Assembly: GCF_014650435.1 (NCBI RefSeq)
Contig: NZ_BMUY01000001.1
Location: 62,001-126,000 of the forward strand
DNA length: 64,000 bases
Source of the DNA: Streptomyces tendae
GTDB taxonomy: Bacteria; Actinomycetota; Actinomycetes; Streptomycetales; Streptomycetaceae
Direction: 5' to 3'
Shown: one piece after another, positions 16,428-25,718 of the stretch
How positions within the stretch are numbered: position 1 is the stretch's first letter
Layout: every line of letters starts with the position of its first letter
The notes under the pieces: model-generated
Seen by the model: only the letters and a program-made list of their open reading frames with translations
Told to the model about the DNA's origin: nothing
Database searches by the model: none
Program-made: the position numbers and the translations under genes

Positions 16428-18734
16428 ATGGAGACACTGCAGTCGGACGATCCGCGTGAGCTGGGCAGTTACCGCCTCCTGCGAAGGCTCGGCGCCGGTG
16501 GAATGGGCCGTGTCTACCTCGCCCGATCGCCCGGCGGCCGTACCGTCGCCGTCAAGGTGGTCCGCCCCGATCTCGCCGCCGACCACGACTTCCGCGAGCG
16601 CTTCCGGCACGAGGTCGAGATCGCGAAGGCGGTCTCCGGCCGGTTCACCGCCCCCGTCGCGGACGCCGACCCGGACGCGCCGCTGCCCTGGCTCGCCACG
16701 TCGTACGTCCTCGGGCCCGACCTGACCGACGTGGTCGCGGTCCATGGGGCGCTGCCCGAACGCACGGTTCGCGCACTGGCCGCCGGTCTCGCCGCGGCTC
16801 TGCGGGACATCCACGCGGCGGGCCTGGTGCACCGGGACCTCAAGCCGTCCAACGTCCTGCTCGCCGCCGACGGACCCCGGCTCATCGACTTCGGCATCGC
16901 ACGGGCGGTGGACGGCAGCCGTATGACCCAGACCGGAGTGGTGGTCGGCTCGCCCGGCTACATGTCGCCGGAGCAGGCGATGGGCAAGGACGTCGGCGTC
17001 GCGGGTGACGTCTTCTCCCTCGGTTCCGTGCTCGTGTTCGCGGCCACCGGGCGGGGTGCCTTCGGCGACGGCACGACCTCGCACGCGGGGATGCTCTACC
17101 AGGTCGTGCACGGCGAACCCGAGCTGACGGACGTGCCTCCGTCGTTGCTGGGACTCGTCCGTGCCTGCCTGATGAAGGACCCGGCGCAGCGTCCGGCGCC
17201 GGGTGAGATCGTCGCCGCGCTGGCCGGGCAGGGCATCGACGCCGCCCTCCACGACTGGCTGCCGTCGGCCGTCGCGTCGACCATCGCGACCCACGCCGCG
17301 GGGATCCTGGACCTGGAGGCACCCGGAACGCCGCGGACCGCTCCGCAGCCGGAGCACCGTCCGGCGACCGGCTTCGGCCCGGCACCGACCATGCTCGACG
17401 GCGCGTCGTCGACCGGAACGCCCGCCCACGGCACGGCGCCCGGCGGCACCCCGGTACCCGCGTACGGGACTCCGCTGCCCGGCACCGTCCGAGTCGGACA
17501 GGCCGCACAACCCGCTCCCGCCCGCTCCCGTCGTCGCGTCCTCGGCATCGCCCTGGGCGGCGCGGCGGCCGTCGCGGTGGCCGGGGGCGGCATCGCGTGG
17601 GCACTCACGTCGGACGACGCCTCCGACGATGCGAAGGGGACAACCGGCACCGGGACTTCGGCCGATCCGGCGGACGACGACTTCACGACCCCGCCCGCCG
17701 GGGTGGCTCCCCAGCCGCTGTGGCACAAGTCGGCCGGGAAGGACAGCACCAGCCCGCGCGTACCGCCCCTCACCCACGACGGACTGCTCCTGGTCAGCGG
17801 CGACCCGCTCGTGGCCTACGACGTCCGGACCGGCGAGGCCCGCTGGACCAAGGCGGGCATCTGTCGGCCGGGGGCCCAACTCCTCTTTCACAACGGCAAG
17901 GTGTTCCTCGCCGACGGCGACTACGAGGGCGCCCTGGTCGCCTACGACGTCAAGACCGGCGAGGAGGCATGGCGCAGCCGCCTCGGCAAGCAACTGTCCG
18001 TCGAGGACACCATCGCGATCGACGACAAGAACGTCTACGTCACGGCCACCGACTACGGCCAGTCCAAGAGCGCCACCGAGTACCGCACGGCCGTCGCGGC
18101 CGTCAGCCACACCACGGGAAAGAAGACGTGGATACAGCACCGGGACTGGGGCACGAAGGACTACGACGTCCAGGGCACCGCCTCCGGCAAGTACCTGGTC
18201 TACGCCGACTCGAACCTCAACCTCACCGTCCGGGACACCGCCACCGGCGGCCAGGTGTGGACCAGGAAGATCGGTGACGAGTGGTCCTGGCAGCCCACGG
18301 TCGCAGGCGGCCTCGTCTTCCTGCCGGGCGACGAACTCGAGGCCGTCGACGTGGAGAAGGGCGAAACGGCCTGGACACTCGCCCCGGCCGGCCGACGCGG
18401 CTTCGACAACCCGACGGTCGTCGACGGCGTGCTCTACGTCAGCGACCACGACGACGGCGTATGGGCGGTGAACGTCAGGACCGGCAAGCGGAACTGGCTC
18501 TGCGACGAACTGGACATCGACGGCCCGGAGTCGTTCCGCCGCGTGGGCTCGACCCTGTACGGCGCCAGCGGCGCCGTCGACGGCGGCATCGTCGCCCTGG
18601 AGACGCGGACGGGCAAGCTCCGCTGGACGTACACCGACAGCAAGGCCGTCGGCGAGCCGTGGCAGGTCGCCCTCGCGGGCAACCGATTGATGGCGACGCA
18701 CGGCCACGAGATCTACGCGCTGCCGGCGGTGTAG
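16428..18734 (+). CDS. Receptor-type Ser/Thr protein kinase with PQQ-like beta-propeller sensor
   Basis: The 768-residue protein begins with a Hanks kinase (about 13-270: LGAGGMGRVYLA, HRDLKPSN, DFGIAR, GSPGYMSPEQ). A Pro/Thr-rich linker follows, then a membrane helix about 372-392 (GIALGGAAAVAVAGGG). The outer part (about 425-765) has repeated PQQ-type blades such as VAYDVRTGEARWTKAG, VAYDVKTGEEAWRS and VNVRTGKRNWL, which form a beta-propeller. This architecture suggests sensing of an extracellular ligand or cell-wall component. It follows the first kinase by 159 bp and converges on the eccC-like gene across a strong terminator. Confidence 0.92.
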   Translation: METLQSDDPRELGSYRLLRRLGAGGMGRVYLARSPGGRTVAVKVVRPDLAADHDFRERFRHEVEIAKAVSGRFTAPVADADPDAPLPWLATSYVLGPDLTDVVAVHGALPERTVRALAAGLAAALRDIHAAGLVHRDLKPSNVLLAADGPRLIDFGIARAVDGSRMTQTGVVVGSPGYMSPEQAMGKDVGVAGDVFSLGSVLVFAATGRGAFGDGTTSHAGMLYQVVHGEPELTDVPPSLLGLVRACLMKDPAQRPAPGEIVAALAGQGIDAALHDWLPSAVASTIATHAAGILDLEAPGTPRTAPQPEHRPATGFGPAPTMLDGASSTGTPAHGTAPGGTPVPAYGTPLPGTVRVGQAAQPAPARSRRRVLGIALGGAAAVAVAGGGIAWALTSDDASDDAKGTTGTGTSADPADDDFTTPPAGVAPQPLWHKSAGKDSTSPRVPPLTHDGLLLVSGDPLVAYDVRTGEARWTKAGICRPGAQLLFHNGKVFLADGDYEGALVAYDVKTGEEAWRSRLGKQLSVEDTIAIDDKNVYVTATDYGQSKSATEYRTAVAAVSHTTGKKTWIQHRDWGTKDYDVQGTASGKYLVYADSNLNLTVRDTATGGQVWTRKIGDEWSWQPTVAGGLVFLPGDELEAVDVEKGETAWTLAPAGRRGFDNPTVVDGVLYVSDHDDGVWAVNVRTGKRNWLCDELDIDGPESFRRVGSTLYGASGAVDGGIVALETRTGKLRWTYTDSKAVGEPWQVALAGNRLMATHGHEIYALPAV

Positions 18735-18742
18735 CGAGAGCG

Positions 18743-18789
18743 AGGACGACGGGCCGCGGAGACCTCTCGGTCCCGCGGCCCGTCGTCCT
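18743..18789. terminator. Bidirectional terminator between kinase and eccC-like gene
   Basis: A perfect 17-bp stem, AGGACGACGGGCCGCGG (18743-18759) with CCGCGGCCCGTCGTCCT (18773-18789), encloses a 13-base loop. It sits between the two convergent stops at 18734 and 18810 and serves both directions. Confidence 0.9.
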
Positions 18790-18809
18790 TTCCGGGCGGC
18801 CGGTGCCCG

Positions 18810-21800
18810 TCACATCGGCGTCGTGACCGTCAGGTGCTCCCCGCTGCCGAGGTGCAGCATGCCCTTGCCGGGAGTGATCTGGCCGCCGACCATGCTCCGG
18901 TTCGTGCGGATGCCGATCAGCTCTCCCGCGGAGCTGTCCTGCGGGGACAGCAGGATGCCGCGGCGGGCCTTCTTCATGTCGACCTGCCAACCGGAGAAGC
19001 CGTCGCAGATCTCCTCCTCGTCACCGGCGATGACGACGGCCAGACCTTCCTCCACCCCGCGTTCGACGATGCGCTTGAAGACGTCCTCCGCGTCGCAGTC
19101 GTCGTGCACCTCCGCGTCGTCGACCAGGACGACGATCGGCTGCTCGGGACTGGCCGTCCCGACGAGCTCCTCCATCTCGTCCTCGTCGATGTCCCGGCCG
19201 GTGAAGACCTTAAGGACGCCCTCCGTCCCCTCCAGTTCACGCAGCGGCGACGGGCGGGGCGCCGCCAGGACCAGCCGTACGCCCTGGGCGAGGCAGGAGC
19301 GCGCCACGTTCAGCAGCACGGTGCTGCGCCCGGACTTCGCGGGCCCGCCGATCACGAACGCCGGGACGCCCTGGGCGAGGTCGGGGCCGAAGGCGGTGAG
19401 CTCGTCGCCGCCGACACCGACCAGCGCCCACAGCGGGGAGGCGCTCGCCGCCGGGTCGCGCATGGCCCAGGCGTCGGCGAAGGAGATCCGGCTGGGCAGG
19501 ACGTCGACGCGGAACGGGCGGCGGGAGCGCGGCAGCCCGGCGTCCCGGGCGGTCGCCGCCTCGCCGATCGCGGCGAGCGCGGCAGCCTGACCCTGACCGG
19601 TGGTGTCTTCGGCGAGCAGGGCGAACTGGGTCTCGGTCGCCGTCCCGCTCGCGAAGCCGCGGCCGGGCGGAATCTCCTCGGGGATCTTGCGCGCGTTGAT
19701 GTCCAGCAACGAGAAGTCGCCGCGGTCCGCGAGGCGCAGACCGTACTTGTCCTCGGTGAGGGAGGAGATCCGCCCCGTCAGCAGTTGACGGTCGCCGGTG
19801 ATCACCAGGTGCAGGCCGACGCTCGCGCCCTCGCGCATCATCGCCATCACCTGGTCGGTGAGGTCGCCGTGGTTGTACTCGCCGAGCGTGGGCAGCCAGC
19901 CCTCCCAGCGGTCGAGGAGGACCACGATGTGGGGCAGTCGCTCGTCCTCGGCCGCGGCGGCCCGCTGCTCCCCGATGTCGGCGTAGCCCTCCTCCGCCAG
20001 CAGGTCCTGCCGCCGGGTGAGTTCACCGGTGAGCCGATTGAAGAACCGGATGACGCGTTCCTGCTGATTGCGGCTGACGACCGCGCCGCAGTGCGGCAGC
20101 CGGGTCAGCGCGTTGAGGGCGCCGTTGCCGCAGTCGATGCCGTACAGATGGACGTCGGCGCTCGACAGGGTGCGGGCCAGGGAGCCCGCGATGGTGCGCA
20201 GTACCTGCGAGCGGCCGCTGCGCGGGCCACCGGCGACGAGCAGGTGCCCGAAGGCGGCGAAGTCGACGACCACGGGGCGGCGGGCCTGGTCGGACGGCAG
20301 GTCCGCGATGCCGTACGGGGCCGCCGGCAGCGCCCCCTGGCTGCGCACCTCCGGAATGTCGTCCAACAGCAGGGCCTCGTCCAGGGCGGGCAGCCACGGA
20401 GAGTGCTGGGCCGGAATGCCGAGGCTGTGGTTGGCCTCCCGGATGGCGTCGACCAGGACCTTGAGGTCGGTGATCTCGTCGTCCTCCCGCGCCTCGGACT
20501 TGGGCTTCGTCAGCGCGGCCCGTCCCAGTTCCTGCCAGGAGAGCTGCCCGGCCCACGGGGCGAGCGCCGCCGGATCGGCCGCACCCGGGCGGCGGCCACC
20601 CACGCGGCCGGACTGGAAGGGGATGAGGGAGGCGTGGCCGAGACGGACGTACGCGCGGCCCGGGGTGCTCTTGGCGATGTGACCGGCTTCGGGAGCGTCG
20701 ATGACGTCCGTCGACTCACCGGCGTCGGTCACGCGCAGGGCGATCCGCAGGTTGGTGTTGGCGCGGATCTCGGGCGAGACGACACCACTCGGCCGCTGGG
20801 TGGCCAGCAGGAGGTGAATGCCGAGGGAGCGGCCTCGCTGCGCGATGTTGACGAGGCCCGTCACGAAGTCCGGCAGGTCGCGCACCATGGAAGCGAACTC
20901 GTCGATGACGATGAGCAGTCGGGGAACGGGTGCGTGGGACGGGTCCCGGCGCGCCAGGTCCTGGTAGTCCTCGATGTCCTTGGCGTCGGCGGCGGCGAGG
21001 ATGTGCTCGCGCCGCTTCAGCTCCGCGCCCAGCGATTCCAGGGCGCGTTCGACGAGGTGCGCGTCGAGGTCGGTGACCATGCCGACGGTGTGCGGGAGCT
21101 TGACGCAGTCCTTGAAGGCGGACCCGCCCTTGTAGTCGACGAGGACGAACGTCATGTTCTCGGGGGTGTTGGCCACGGCGAGCGCGGCCACGATGGTCTG
21201 GAGCAGCTCCGACTTGCCCGAACCGGTCGTACCGGCGATGAGGCCGTGCGGGCCGTCGCGCCGGATGTCGATGCCGAAGGGACCGTCGTAGGACTCACCG
21301 ATCACCGCCATGGTGGACTGGCCGCCCATGCGCCAGCGCGCGGCGACGTCGTCGCGGGTCGGGGGCTCCAGCTGGAGCACGTCGAGGAGCCGGCTCGAGG
21401 ACGGGAGCGCGGAGTCCTCGGTCTCGCCACTGATGTCGCGCAGGGGCGCCAGCGCCCGGGACAGCCGCGCGCACCAGGCGGGCGAGACGAGGTCGGGCCG
21501 CACACCGGACCTGCGCCGGGCGCCGGTCTGCTCGACACGCAGTCGCAGTTCGGGGGCCCGCTCGGCGGCCTGCTCGTTCTGCTGGGCGCCCTGGTGCCAG
21601 GCTTGGAAGGAGGGGAAGCCACCGGCGGCGGCCGGCGGGGCGTTGCCGGGCCGTGCCGCGGCGGTGGCGTCGTGGGCCAGTGGCTCGGCGACGACGAATG
21701 CCTGGCATTCGCCGGGCAGGAAGCGCTCCTCCTCGTCCAGGCAGATCGCGTACATGGCGACCGCCGGCCCTTCCCGCAGGAGCCGTACCACGCCCGGCAG

Positions 21801-23435
21801 CGACCTCAGCCGGCGCGATCCGTCCCACACGACGACGATGTCCGGGTCGGAGAAGGCGGGGCCGGCACCACCGCTGTTGTTCTCCTTCAGGGCCTTCTGC
21901 CTGGCGTCGAGCAACTGCGTCAGCTCGCCGACCCGGGCGCTCACGGTCTCGGAGTCCGTCCCGATCACCACGTTGACGTCCTGGCCGCTCGCGGGGCGGG
22001 CGTGCGGGAGCCAGCGGACCCAGTCCCAGCGCGGCTGCGCGTGGTTCTCGGTGAGCACGTAGAACTGGACGTCCATCGGGCTGTGCAGCACCGCGGTCTG
22101 CGCCACGGCCCATCTCGCGAGTGCCTGCGCCGAGTCGCCGGGCCCGGCGACACCGATGACGCCCAGGTCCCTCAGCGGCAGTGTGACGGGCGAGTCCTCG
22201 ATCTCCCAGGTGACCTGACGCTTGTGCTCGTCCTGCTCCGGGTCGTCGAGAACGACTTCGGACGGCACCTGGCCGGTGCCGACCCGCAGGAGCAGATGGT
22301 CGGCGTCCGTGCGCCGCCTCTCCCACAGCCGGGTGCGCGGGCCGGTGCCGAAGGCCAGCACGGAGGCGGGGTCGGGACTGGCGCCGCGTCGGTCGAGCCG
22401 TTCCAGCCGCAGCGCGTCCTGGGCGTCCTTCTCGATCCGCTCCTTGGTCTCCTTGTACTCCTTGACCTGCTTCGCATGGGACTTGCGCCCGTGCTTCTTG
22501 TCATTGAAGTAGTTGCCGAAAAGCATGATCGGACTCAGCAGAGCCATGATCAGGTAGTACCAGCGCCCGAAGATCATGACGGATACGACCGCGCCGACCA
22601 GCGGGAACAGGGCCATCAGCCAGGGCAGCGGCCGGACTTCGTACTCCCTGGGCGGAGAAGGCAGCCGGAACTGCGTCGTGCGCTCCGCCGGGCGCAGTCG
22701 CGGAGGCCGGTTGTAGTCGAGCCCGGCTCCGTCCTCCGACCATTTCAGGGCAGCGTCGGGAGGGGTGTAGGCGGCTATCTCCAGGAGCGTGTTGCCGAGG
22801 GCGAGTTGGGCCCCCAGGGGCCAGCTGCCACCCTCGAACGCCTCGCCGTCGAGCCGGGGATGCGCGCTGTCGCCGGCGCTCTCCGCCTCCTCCTTATTCT
22901 TCCCCTTCTCCCTCTTCTTCTCCTCGTCCGCGGTGTTCTTCGGCTCGATGCCGTGCAGAGTGACGTCGCAGGTACCGTCCATGGCGATGGACAGCGTGGC
23001 GGCACGCGTGGCGAGTTCGGGGTCGTCGATGCGCAGGTGCGCGGCCGGGCCGCTGCCGATGTCGTACCGACCGACACCCAGCCGGTGCACGGCACCGGCC
23101 GCGGGACCGCTGGCCACGCGGAACTCCACGACCCCCGTCGGCTCGCCGGACACGCAGCCCGCTGGATCGTGCAGACTGACGACAGCGCCCTCGCGCAGTG
23201 GCGAGCCGACGATGTTGGCGTCGGGGTCGAGGGCGTAGCCGTCGACGAAGGCCTGCGGTGTACCGCCGGGGCCGGGTCGCCCGCCGATGGGGATGATCTC
23301 CGCACCACCGGTGACACCGACATGGCGCGCCAGCTCCCGAGTGATGTCGCCGACCGACGACTCCGGATCGGCGTCGAGCACTACATCGGTGCTGGCTCCG
23401 CCGACCGGGTCGACGACGGTCAGACTCAGGCGCAC
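18810..23435 (-). CDS. eccC: FHA-FtsK/SpoIIIE type VII secretion ATPase (EccC/EssC type)
   Basis: The 1541-residue protein is a motor ATPase of type VII secretion. The order is: N-terminal ubiquitin/FHA-like region (1-235), two membrane helices (about 275-315), and three FtsK-type ATPase domains. Domain 1 has Walker A AGTTGSGKSELLQT (about 730) and Walker B LLIVIDEFA (about 840). Domains 2 and 3 have weakened loops, GGPRSGRSQ (about 1070) and GGPAKSGRST (about 1365), and Walker B segments without the usual Asp-Glu pair (VVLLDRWEG, VVLVDDAEV). One polypeptide with all three domains and FHA resembles Firmicutes EssC. No EccB, EccD, EccE or mycosin gene is nearby. WXG-like genes begin divergently at 23715. 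Confidence 0.92.
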   Translation of the reverse strand: MRLSLTVVDPVGGASTDVVLDADPESSVGDITRELARHVGVTGGAEIIPIGGRPGPGGTPQAFVDGYALDPDANIVGSPLREGAVVSLHDPAGCVSGEPTGVVEFRVASGPAAGAVHRLGVGRYDIGSGPAAHLRIDDPELATRAATLSIAMDGTCDVTLHGIEPKNTADEEKKREKGKNKEEAESAGDSAHPRLDGEAFEGGSWPLGAQLALGNTLLEIAAYTPPDAALKWSEDGAGLDYNRPPRLRPAERTTQFRLPSPPREYEVRPLPWLMALFPLVGAVVSVMIFGRWYYLIMALLSPIMLFGNYFNDKKHGRKSHAKQVKEYKETKERIEKDAQDALRLERLDRRGASPDPASVLAFGTGPRTRLWERRRTDADHLLLRVGTGQVPSEVVLDDPEQDEHKRQVTWEIEDSPVTLPLRDLGVIGVAGPGDSAQALARWAVAQTAVLHSPMDVQFYVLTENHAQPRWDWVRWLPHARPASGQDVNVVIGTDSETVSARVGELTQLLDARQKALKENNSGGAGPAFSDPDIVVVWDGSRRLRSLPGVVRLLREGPAVAMYAICLDEEERFLPGECQAFVVAEPLAHDATAAARPGNAPPAAAGGFPSFQAWHQGAQQNEQAAERAPELRLRVEQTGARRRSGVRPDLVSPAWCARLSRALAPLRDISGETEDSALPSSSRLLDVLQLEPPTRDDVAARWRMGGQSTMAVIGESYDGPFGIDIRRDGPHGLIAGTTGSGKSELLQTIVAALAVANTPENMTFVLVDYKGGSAFKDCVKLPHTVGMVTDLDAHLVERALESLGAELKRREHILAAADAKDIEDYQDLARRDPSHAPVPRLLIVIDEFASMVRDLPDFVTGLVNIAQRGRSLGIHLLLATQRPSGVVSPEIRANTNLRIALRVTDAGESTDVIDAPEAGHIAKSTPGRAYVRLGHASLIPFQSGRVGGRRPGAADPAALAPWAGQLSWQELGRAALTKPKSEAREDDEITDLKVLVDAIREANHSLGIPAQHSPWLPALDEALLLDDIPEVRSQGALPAAPYGIADLPSDQARRPVVVDFAAFGHLLVAGGPRSGRSQVLRTIAGSLARTLSSADVHLYGIDCGNGALNALTRLPHCGAVVSRNQQERVIRFFNRLTGELTRRQDLLAEEGYADIGEQRAAAAEDERLPHIVVLLDRWEGWLPTLGEYNHGDLTDQVMAMMREGASVGLHLVITGDRQLLTGRISSLTEDKYGLRLADRGDFSLLDINARKIPEEIPPGRGFASGTATETQFALLAEDTTGQGQAAALAAIGEAATARDAGLPRSRRPFRVDVLPSRISFADAWAMRDPAASASPLWALVGVGGDELTAFGPDLAQGVPAFVIGGPAKSGRSTVLLNVARSCLAQGVRLVLAAPRPSPLRELEGTEGVLKVFTGRDIDEDEMEELVGTASPEQPIVVLVDDAEVHDDCDAEDVFKRIVERGVEEGLAVVIAGDEEEICDGFSGWQVDMKKARRGILLSPQDSSAGELIGIRTNRSMVGGQITPGKGMLHLGSGEHLTVTTPM

Positions 23436-23473
23436 GTTCGTCCTCCTCGCTGGGCTGAGGCCGCCCCCGGAAA

Positions 23474-23492
23474 CGCTTCACACAGTGAAGCG
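23474..23492. promoter_or_regulatory. Palindrome CGCTTCAC-ACA-GTGAAGCG in the eccC/WXG divergent region
   Basis: Arms CGCTTCAC (23474-23481) and GTGAAGCG (23485-23492) are perfect with 3 bases between. It begins 39 bp upstream of the eccC-like start, in the 279-bp gap before the WXG-like gene. Only the half-site GCTTCAC is kept in the second copy of the region (around 24831). It suits a dimeric repressor or activator of the secretion genes. Confidence 0.6.
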
Positions 23493-23551
23493 ACCTTAGC
23501 CGCCGTACCTCACCCCCGTGCAACGGGATGCGCCGGGCCGCACGGGTCGGG

Positions 23552-24014
23552 ATGTGCACCGGTTCACGCTGGTGCTGCCGGGCATCCCTGTCGTCCCAAG
23601 TGCCTCACCCGTAGGATCTTTGCTCATGCGGACGGCCGGTGGACGAACGGCCGGGTGGACCGCGTCAGTCACGCCACGGGGGAAGGCCCTGAGGCGATGG
23701 GAGGGAGAGCTGTCATGGCGAAGGACACGGACCTTACTTATGCCGAGATGGAGAAGAAGGCCACCGACCTGATCAAGGCGATGGGCGACATGGAAGACAT
23801 GTTGAAGGCCATCGAGAAGGGTGTGGAGGAGCTGGTCGCCAACGGCTTCACCACGCAGAAGGCGTCCGGTGCGTACGACGAGTCCATCAAGGACTTCACC
23901 AAGGGCGCGGCCAAGACCGTCAAGGGCCTGGAGGGCCTGTCCAAGTTCCTCACCAACGCCAAGAAGGCGTACGAGGACCTGGACGAGCAGCTCGCCAAGG
24001 GCGCCAAGGGCTGA
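23552..24014 (+). repeat. Duplicated block, copy 1 (promoter region plus WXG-like gene)
   Basis: This 463-bp block matches 24847-25309. From 23622 to the stop it differs from copy 2 at one base only, a silent CTC/CTG change near 23993. The first ~70 bp are more divergent. Weaker similarity (GGGCTGAGGCCGC) extends upstream to 23452. Confidence 0.95.
23715..24014 (+). CDS. WXG100-like small helical protein, copy 1
   Basis: This 99-residue, highly charged protein is predicted to be a helix-turn-helix hairpin, the shape of ESAT-6/WXG100 secretion substrates. The turn reads NGFTTQKASGAYDE with no tryptophan, and the C-terminal Y-E-D-L-D fits the YxxxD/E secretion signal. There is no signal peptide. 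ATG 23715 follows GGGAGGGAGAG. The protein is identical to that encoded at 25010. It is first in a plus-strand series running to 28833 and is divergent from the FHA-FtsK ATPase gene, its likely export motor. Confidence 0.8.
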   Translation: MAKDTDLTYAEMEKKATDLIKAMGDMEDMLKAIEKGVEELVANGFTTQKASGAYDESIKDFTKGAAKTVKGLEGLSKFLTNAKKAYEDLDEQLAKGAKG

Positions 24015-24151
24015 GCCGGGGCGCACGTGACACAGCCCGGTGTGGCGGGGCGTGAGCCGTCCTGTCGCACCGGGTCGTCCGTCTGGACAAAGCCTCCAGA
24101 AGGTGGCCGGAACCGGCGTGCCCTGTCTGTAGCCGCACGAAAGGTCCGAGC

Positions 24152-24781
24152 ATGACCGCACCGGACGATCCCGCTCCGCTGGATGAGACCTTCGAGTGCA
24201 CCTTCGAGTTCCAGCCCGGCTGGATCGATCTCACGTTGCGCGAAGGAACCCGGGCCGAGGCCAAGGCGCTGGCCACGGAGGTCGTGAACCGGCTCAATCC
24301 ACTGGGCCTCGAGATCGAGAAGAGCGCGGTCTTCGACGATGTGGTCGAACGTGCCGTGGACCTCAACGGCGACGTGCCCACACTCGCGGCGGCGTACTAC
24401 TCCGAGGCGGGGGAGGCTCTGGCCAACCTCACGGTCGACTCGTACGGAGACGAGGGCGTACCCCGTCCAGGCCCGGAAGAGGTTATCCCGCTGCTTCTGC
24501 AGTGGGGCAACGCACAGGTCACGGGTGACCCCCAGATCACCCGCCTCGCGTTGGCCGCGGGGCCCGCCGTGCGCATTCAGGCGATGCTCAAGGTCAGGCG
24601 GATGCTCGGCTTCGGCCGCAAGCTGGCCGCGTTCATCAAGTACGCCGCCTTCCCACCCGGCATGGAGAGTCTCGTCGTCGTCACGGTGATCTGGGAGAAG
24701 GTCGCCCTCACGGAGCAGATCACCGAGCTGGCCGACGAAGCGGTCCGGACCATGCGCGTCACTCCGCTCCCTGGCGGGTGA
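24152..24781 (+). CDS. Unknown protein, possible Mog1/PsbP (DUF1795)-like fold
   Basis: The 209-residue soluble protein lies between the two identical WXG-like genes. No signal peptide or membrane helix is seen. The end alternates a strand (MESLVVVTVIWEK) with an amphipathic helix and closes on AVRTMRVTP. The genes at 27554, 28249 and 31297 finish in a similar strand-helix-R pattern, which recalls LpqN/DUF1795-type Mog1 domains. If that is right it could be a secretion chaperone, but this is inference. Start ATG 24152 is the first in frame. Confidence 0.6.
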   Translation: MTAPDDPAPLDETFECTFEFQPGWIDLTLREGTRAEAKALATEVVNRLNPLGLEIEKSAVFDDVVERAVDLNGDVPTLAAAYYSEAGEALANLTVDSYGDEGVPRPGPEEVIPLLLQWGNAQVTGDPQITRLALAAGPAVRIQAMLKVRRMLGFGRKLAAFIKYAAFPPGMESLVVVTVIWEKVALTEQITELADEAVRTMRVTPLPGG

Positions 24782-24846
24782 CACGGAGGCCACGGGTCGG
24801 GCCACCCGGACTCTTCGCCGGGCTGAGGCCGCTTCACTGGCCGGAT

Positions 24847-25309
24847 ATGTGCACCGGTTCACGTTTCCGCCGTCAGGCGTCCCTGTCGTCCCAACAGCTC
24901 CACCCGTAGGATCTTCGCTCATGCGGACGGCCGGTGGACGAACGGCCGGGTGGACCGCGTCAGTCACGCCACGGGGGAAGGCCCTGAGGCGATGGGAGGG
25001 AGAGCTGTCATGGCGAAGGACACGGACCTTACTTATGCCGAGATGGAGAAGAAGGCCACCGACCTGATCAAGGCGATGGGCGACATGGAAGACATGTTGA
25101 AGGCCATCGAGAAGGGTGTGGAGGAGCTGGTCGCCAACGGCTTCACCACGCAGAAGGCGTCCGGTGCGTACGACGAGTCCATCAAGGACTTCACCAAGGG
25201 CGCGGCCAAGACCGTCAAGGGCCTGGAGGGCCTGTCCAAGTTCCTCACCAACGCCAAGAAGGCGTACGAGGACCTGGACGAGCAGCTGGCCAAGGGCGCC
25301 AAGGGCTGA
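24847..25309 (+). repeat. Duplicated block, copy 2 (promoter region plus WXG-like gene)
   Basis: This is the second copy of the 463-bp block at 23552-24014, 1295 bp downstream in the same orientation. Near identity includes the whole coding region and about 90 bp before it, with CCGTAGGATCTT-type promoter sequence kept in both. Confidence 0.95.
25010..25309 (+). CDS. WXG100-like small helical protein, copy 2
   Basis: It encodes exactly the same 99 residues as the gene at 23715, including the NGFTTQKASGAYDE turn and the C-terminal Y-E-D-L-D signal. One silent base differs in the third codon position of a leucine near the end. The ribosome site and upstream sequence are also the same. Such identity implies a very recent duplication or continuing gene conversion. 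It may form homodimers with its twin or pair with the product at 25405. Two doses of the same substrate could matter for expression level. Confidence 0.8.
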   Translation: MAKDTDLTYAEMEKKATDLIKAMGDMEDMLKAIEKGVEELVANGFTTQKASGAYDESIKDFTKGAAKTVKGLEGLSKFLTNAKKAYEDLDEQLAKGAKG

Positions 25310-25404
25310 TGTCGACGTCACTCCCTTGTCCGGGCGTGAGGCGGCACATACCGTGTCCAGCCGTGCCCGGATGAGGCGGTGCCTGAGGAAGAAAGTCTGA
25401 ACGG

Positions 25405-25716
25405 GTGGCAGACAGAACTCGGCTCGACCTTGACGTGATCAAGGAATGCTCGAAGTCCCTGTACCGGATGCACCGGGAGTTCAAGGACAACGGCAACCCC
25501 GCCGAAGAGTACGGCGACGCGCTGGGCAGCGACAAACTGCGGGACGTCTTCAGCGACTTCTCCGACACCTGGAAGAAGAACCGCAAGAAGCTCATGGAAG
25601 ACATCGAGAACCTCGCCAAGTACACCGGTAACGCGGCCAAGGCGTATGAGGACGTCGACCACGAGCTGGCGAACGCGCTCAGGGACGCCAAGAAGAGCGG
25701 GAAGAAGGAGAAGTAG
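25405..25716 (+). CDS. WXG100-like small helical protein
   Basis: The 103-residue charged helical protein starts at GTG 25405 after GAGGAAGAAAG. The mid-protein turn holds a tryptophan (SDTWKKNRKK, about 53-62) and the C-terminal helix carries AYEDVDHEL, a YxxxD-type signal, before a lysine-rich tail. It lies 95 bp after the second identical WXG-like gene and 2 bp before the large substrate gene, so it probably partners one of these. There is no signal peptide. Confidence 0.78.
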   Translation: MADRTRLDLDVIKECSKSLYRMHREFKDNGNPAEEYGDALGSDKLRDVFSDFSDTWKKNRKKLMEDIENLAKYTGNAAKAYEDVDHELANALRDAKKSGKKEK

Positions 25717-25718
25717 CA

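Noticed and set aside
18834..24014. 1726-codon plus-strand open frame
   Set aside because: It is antisense to the eccC-like gene, is very rich in Gly, Arg and Asp with no domain, and runs in frame into the real WXG-like gene only by chance. High GC content produces such frames.
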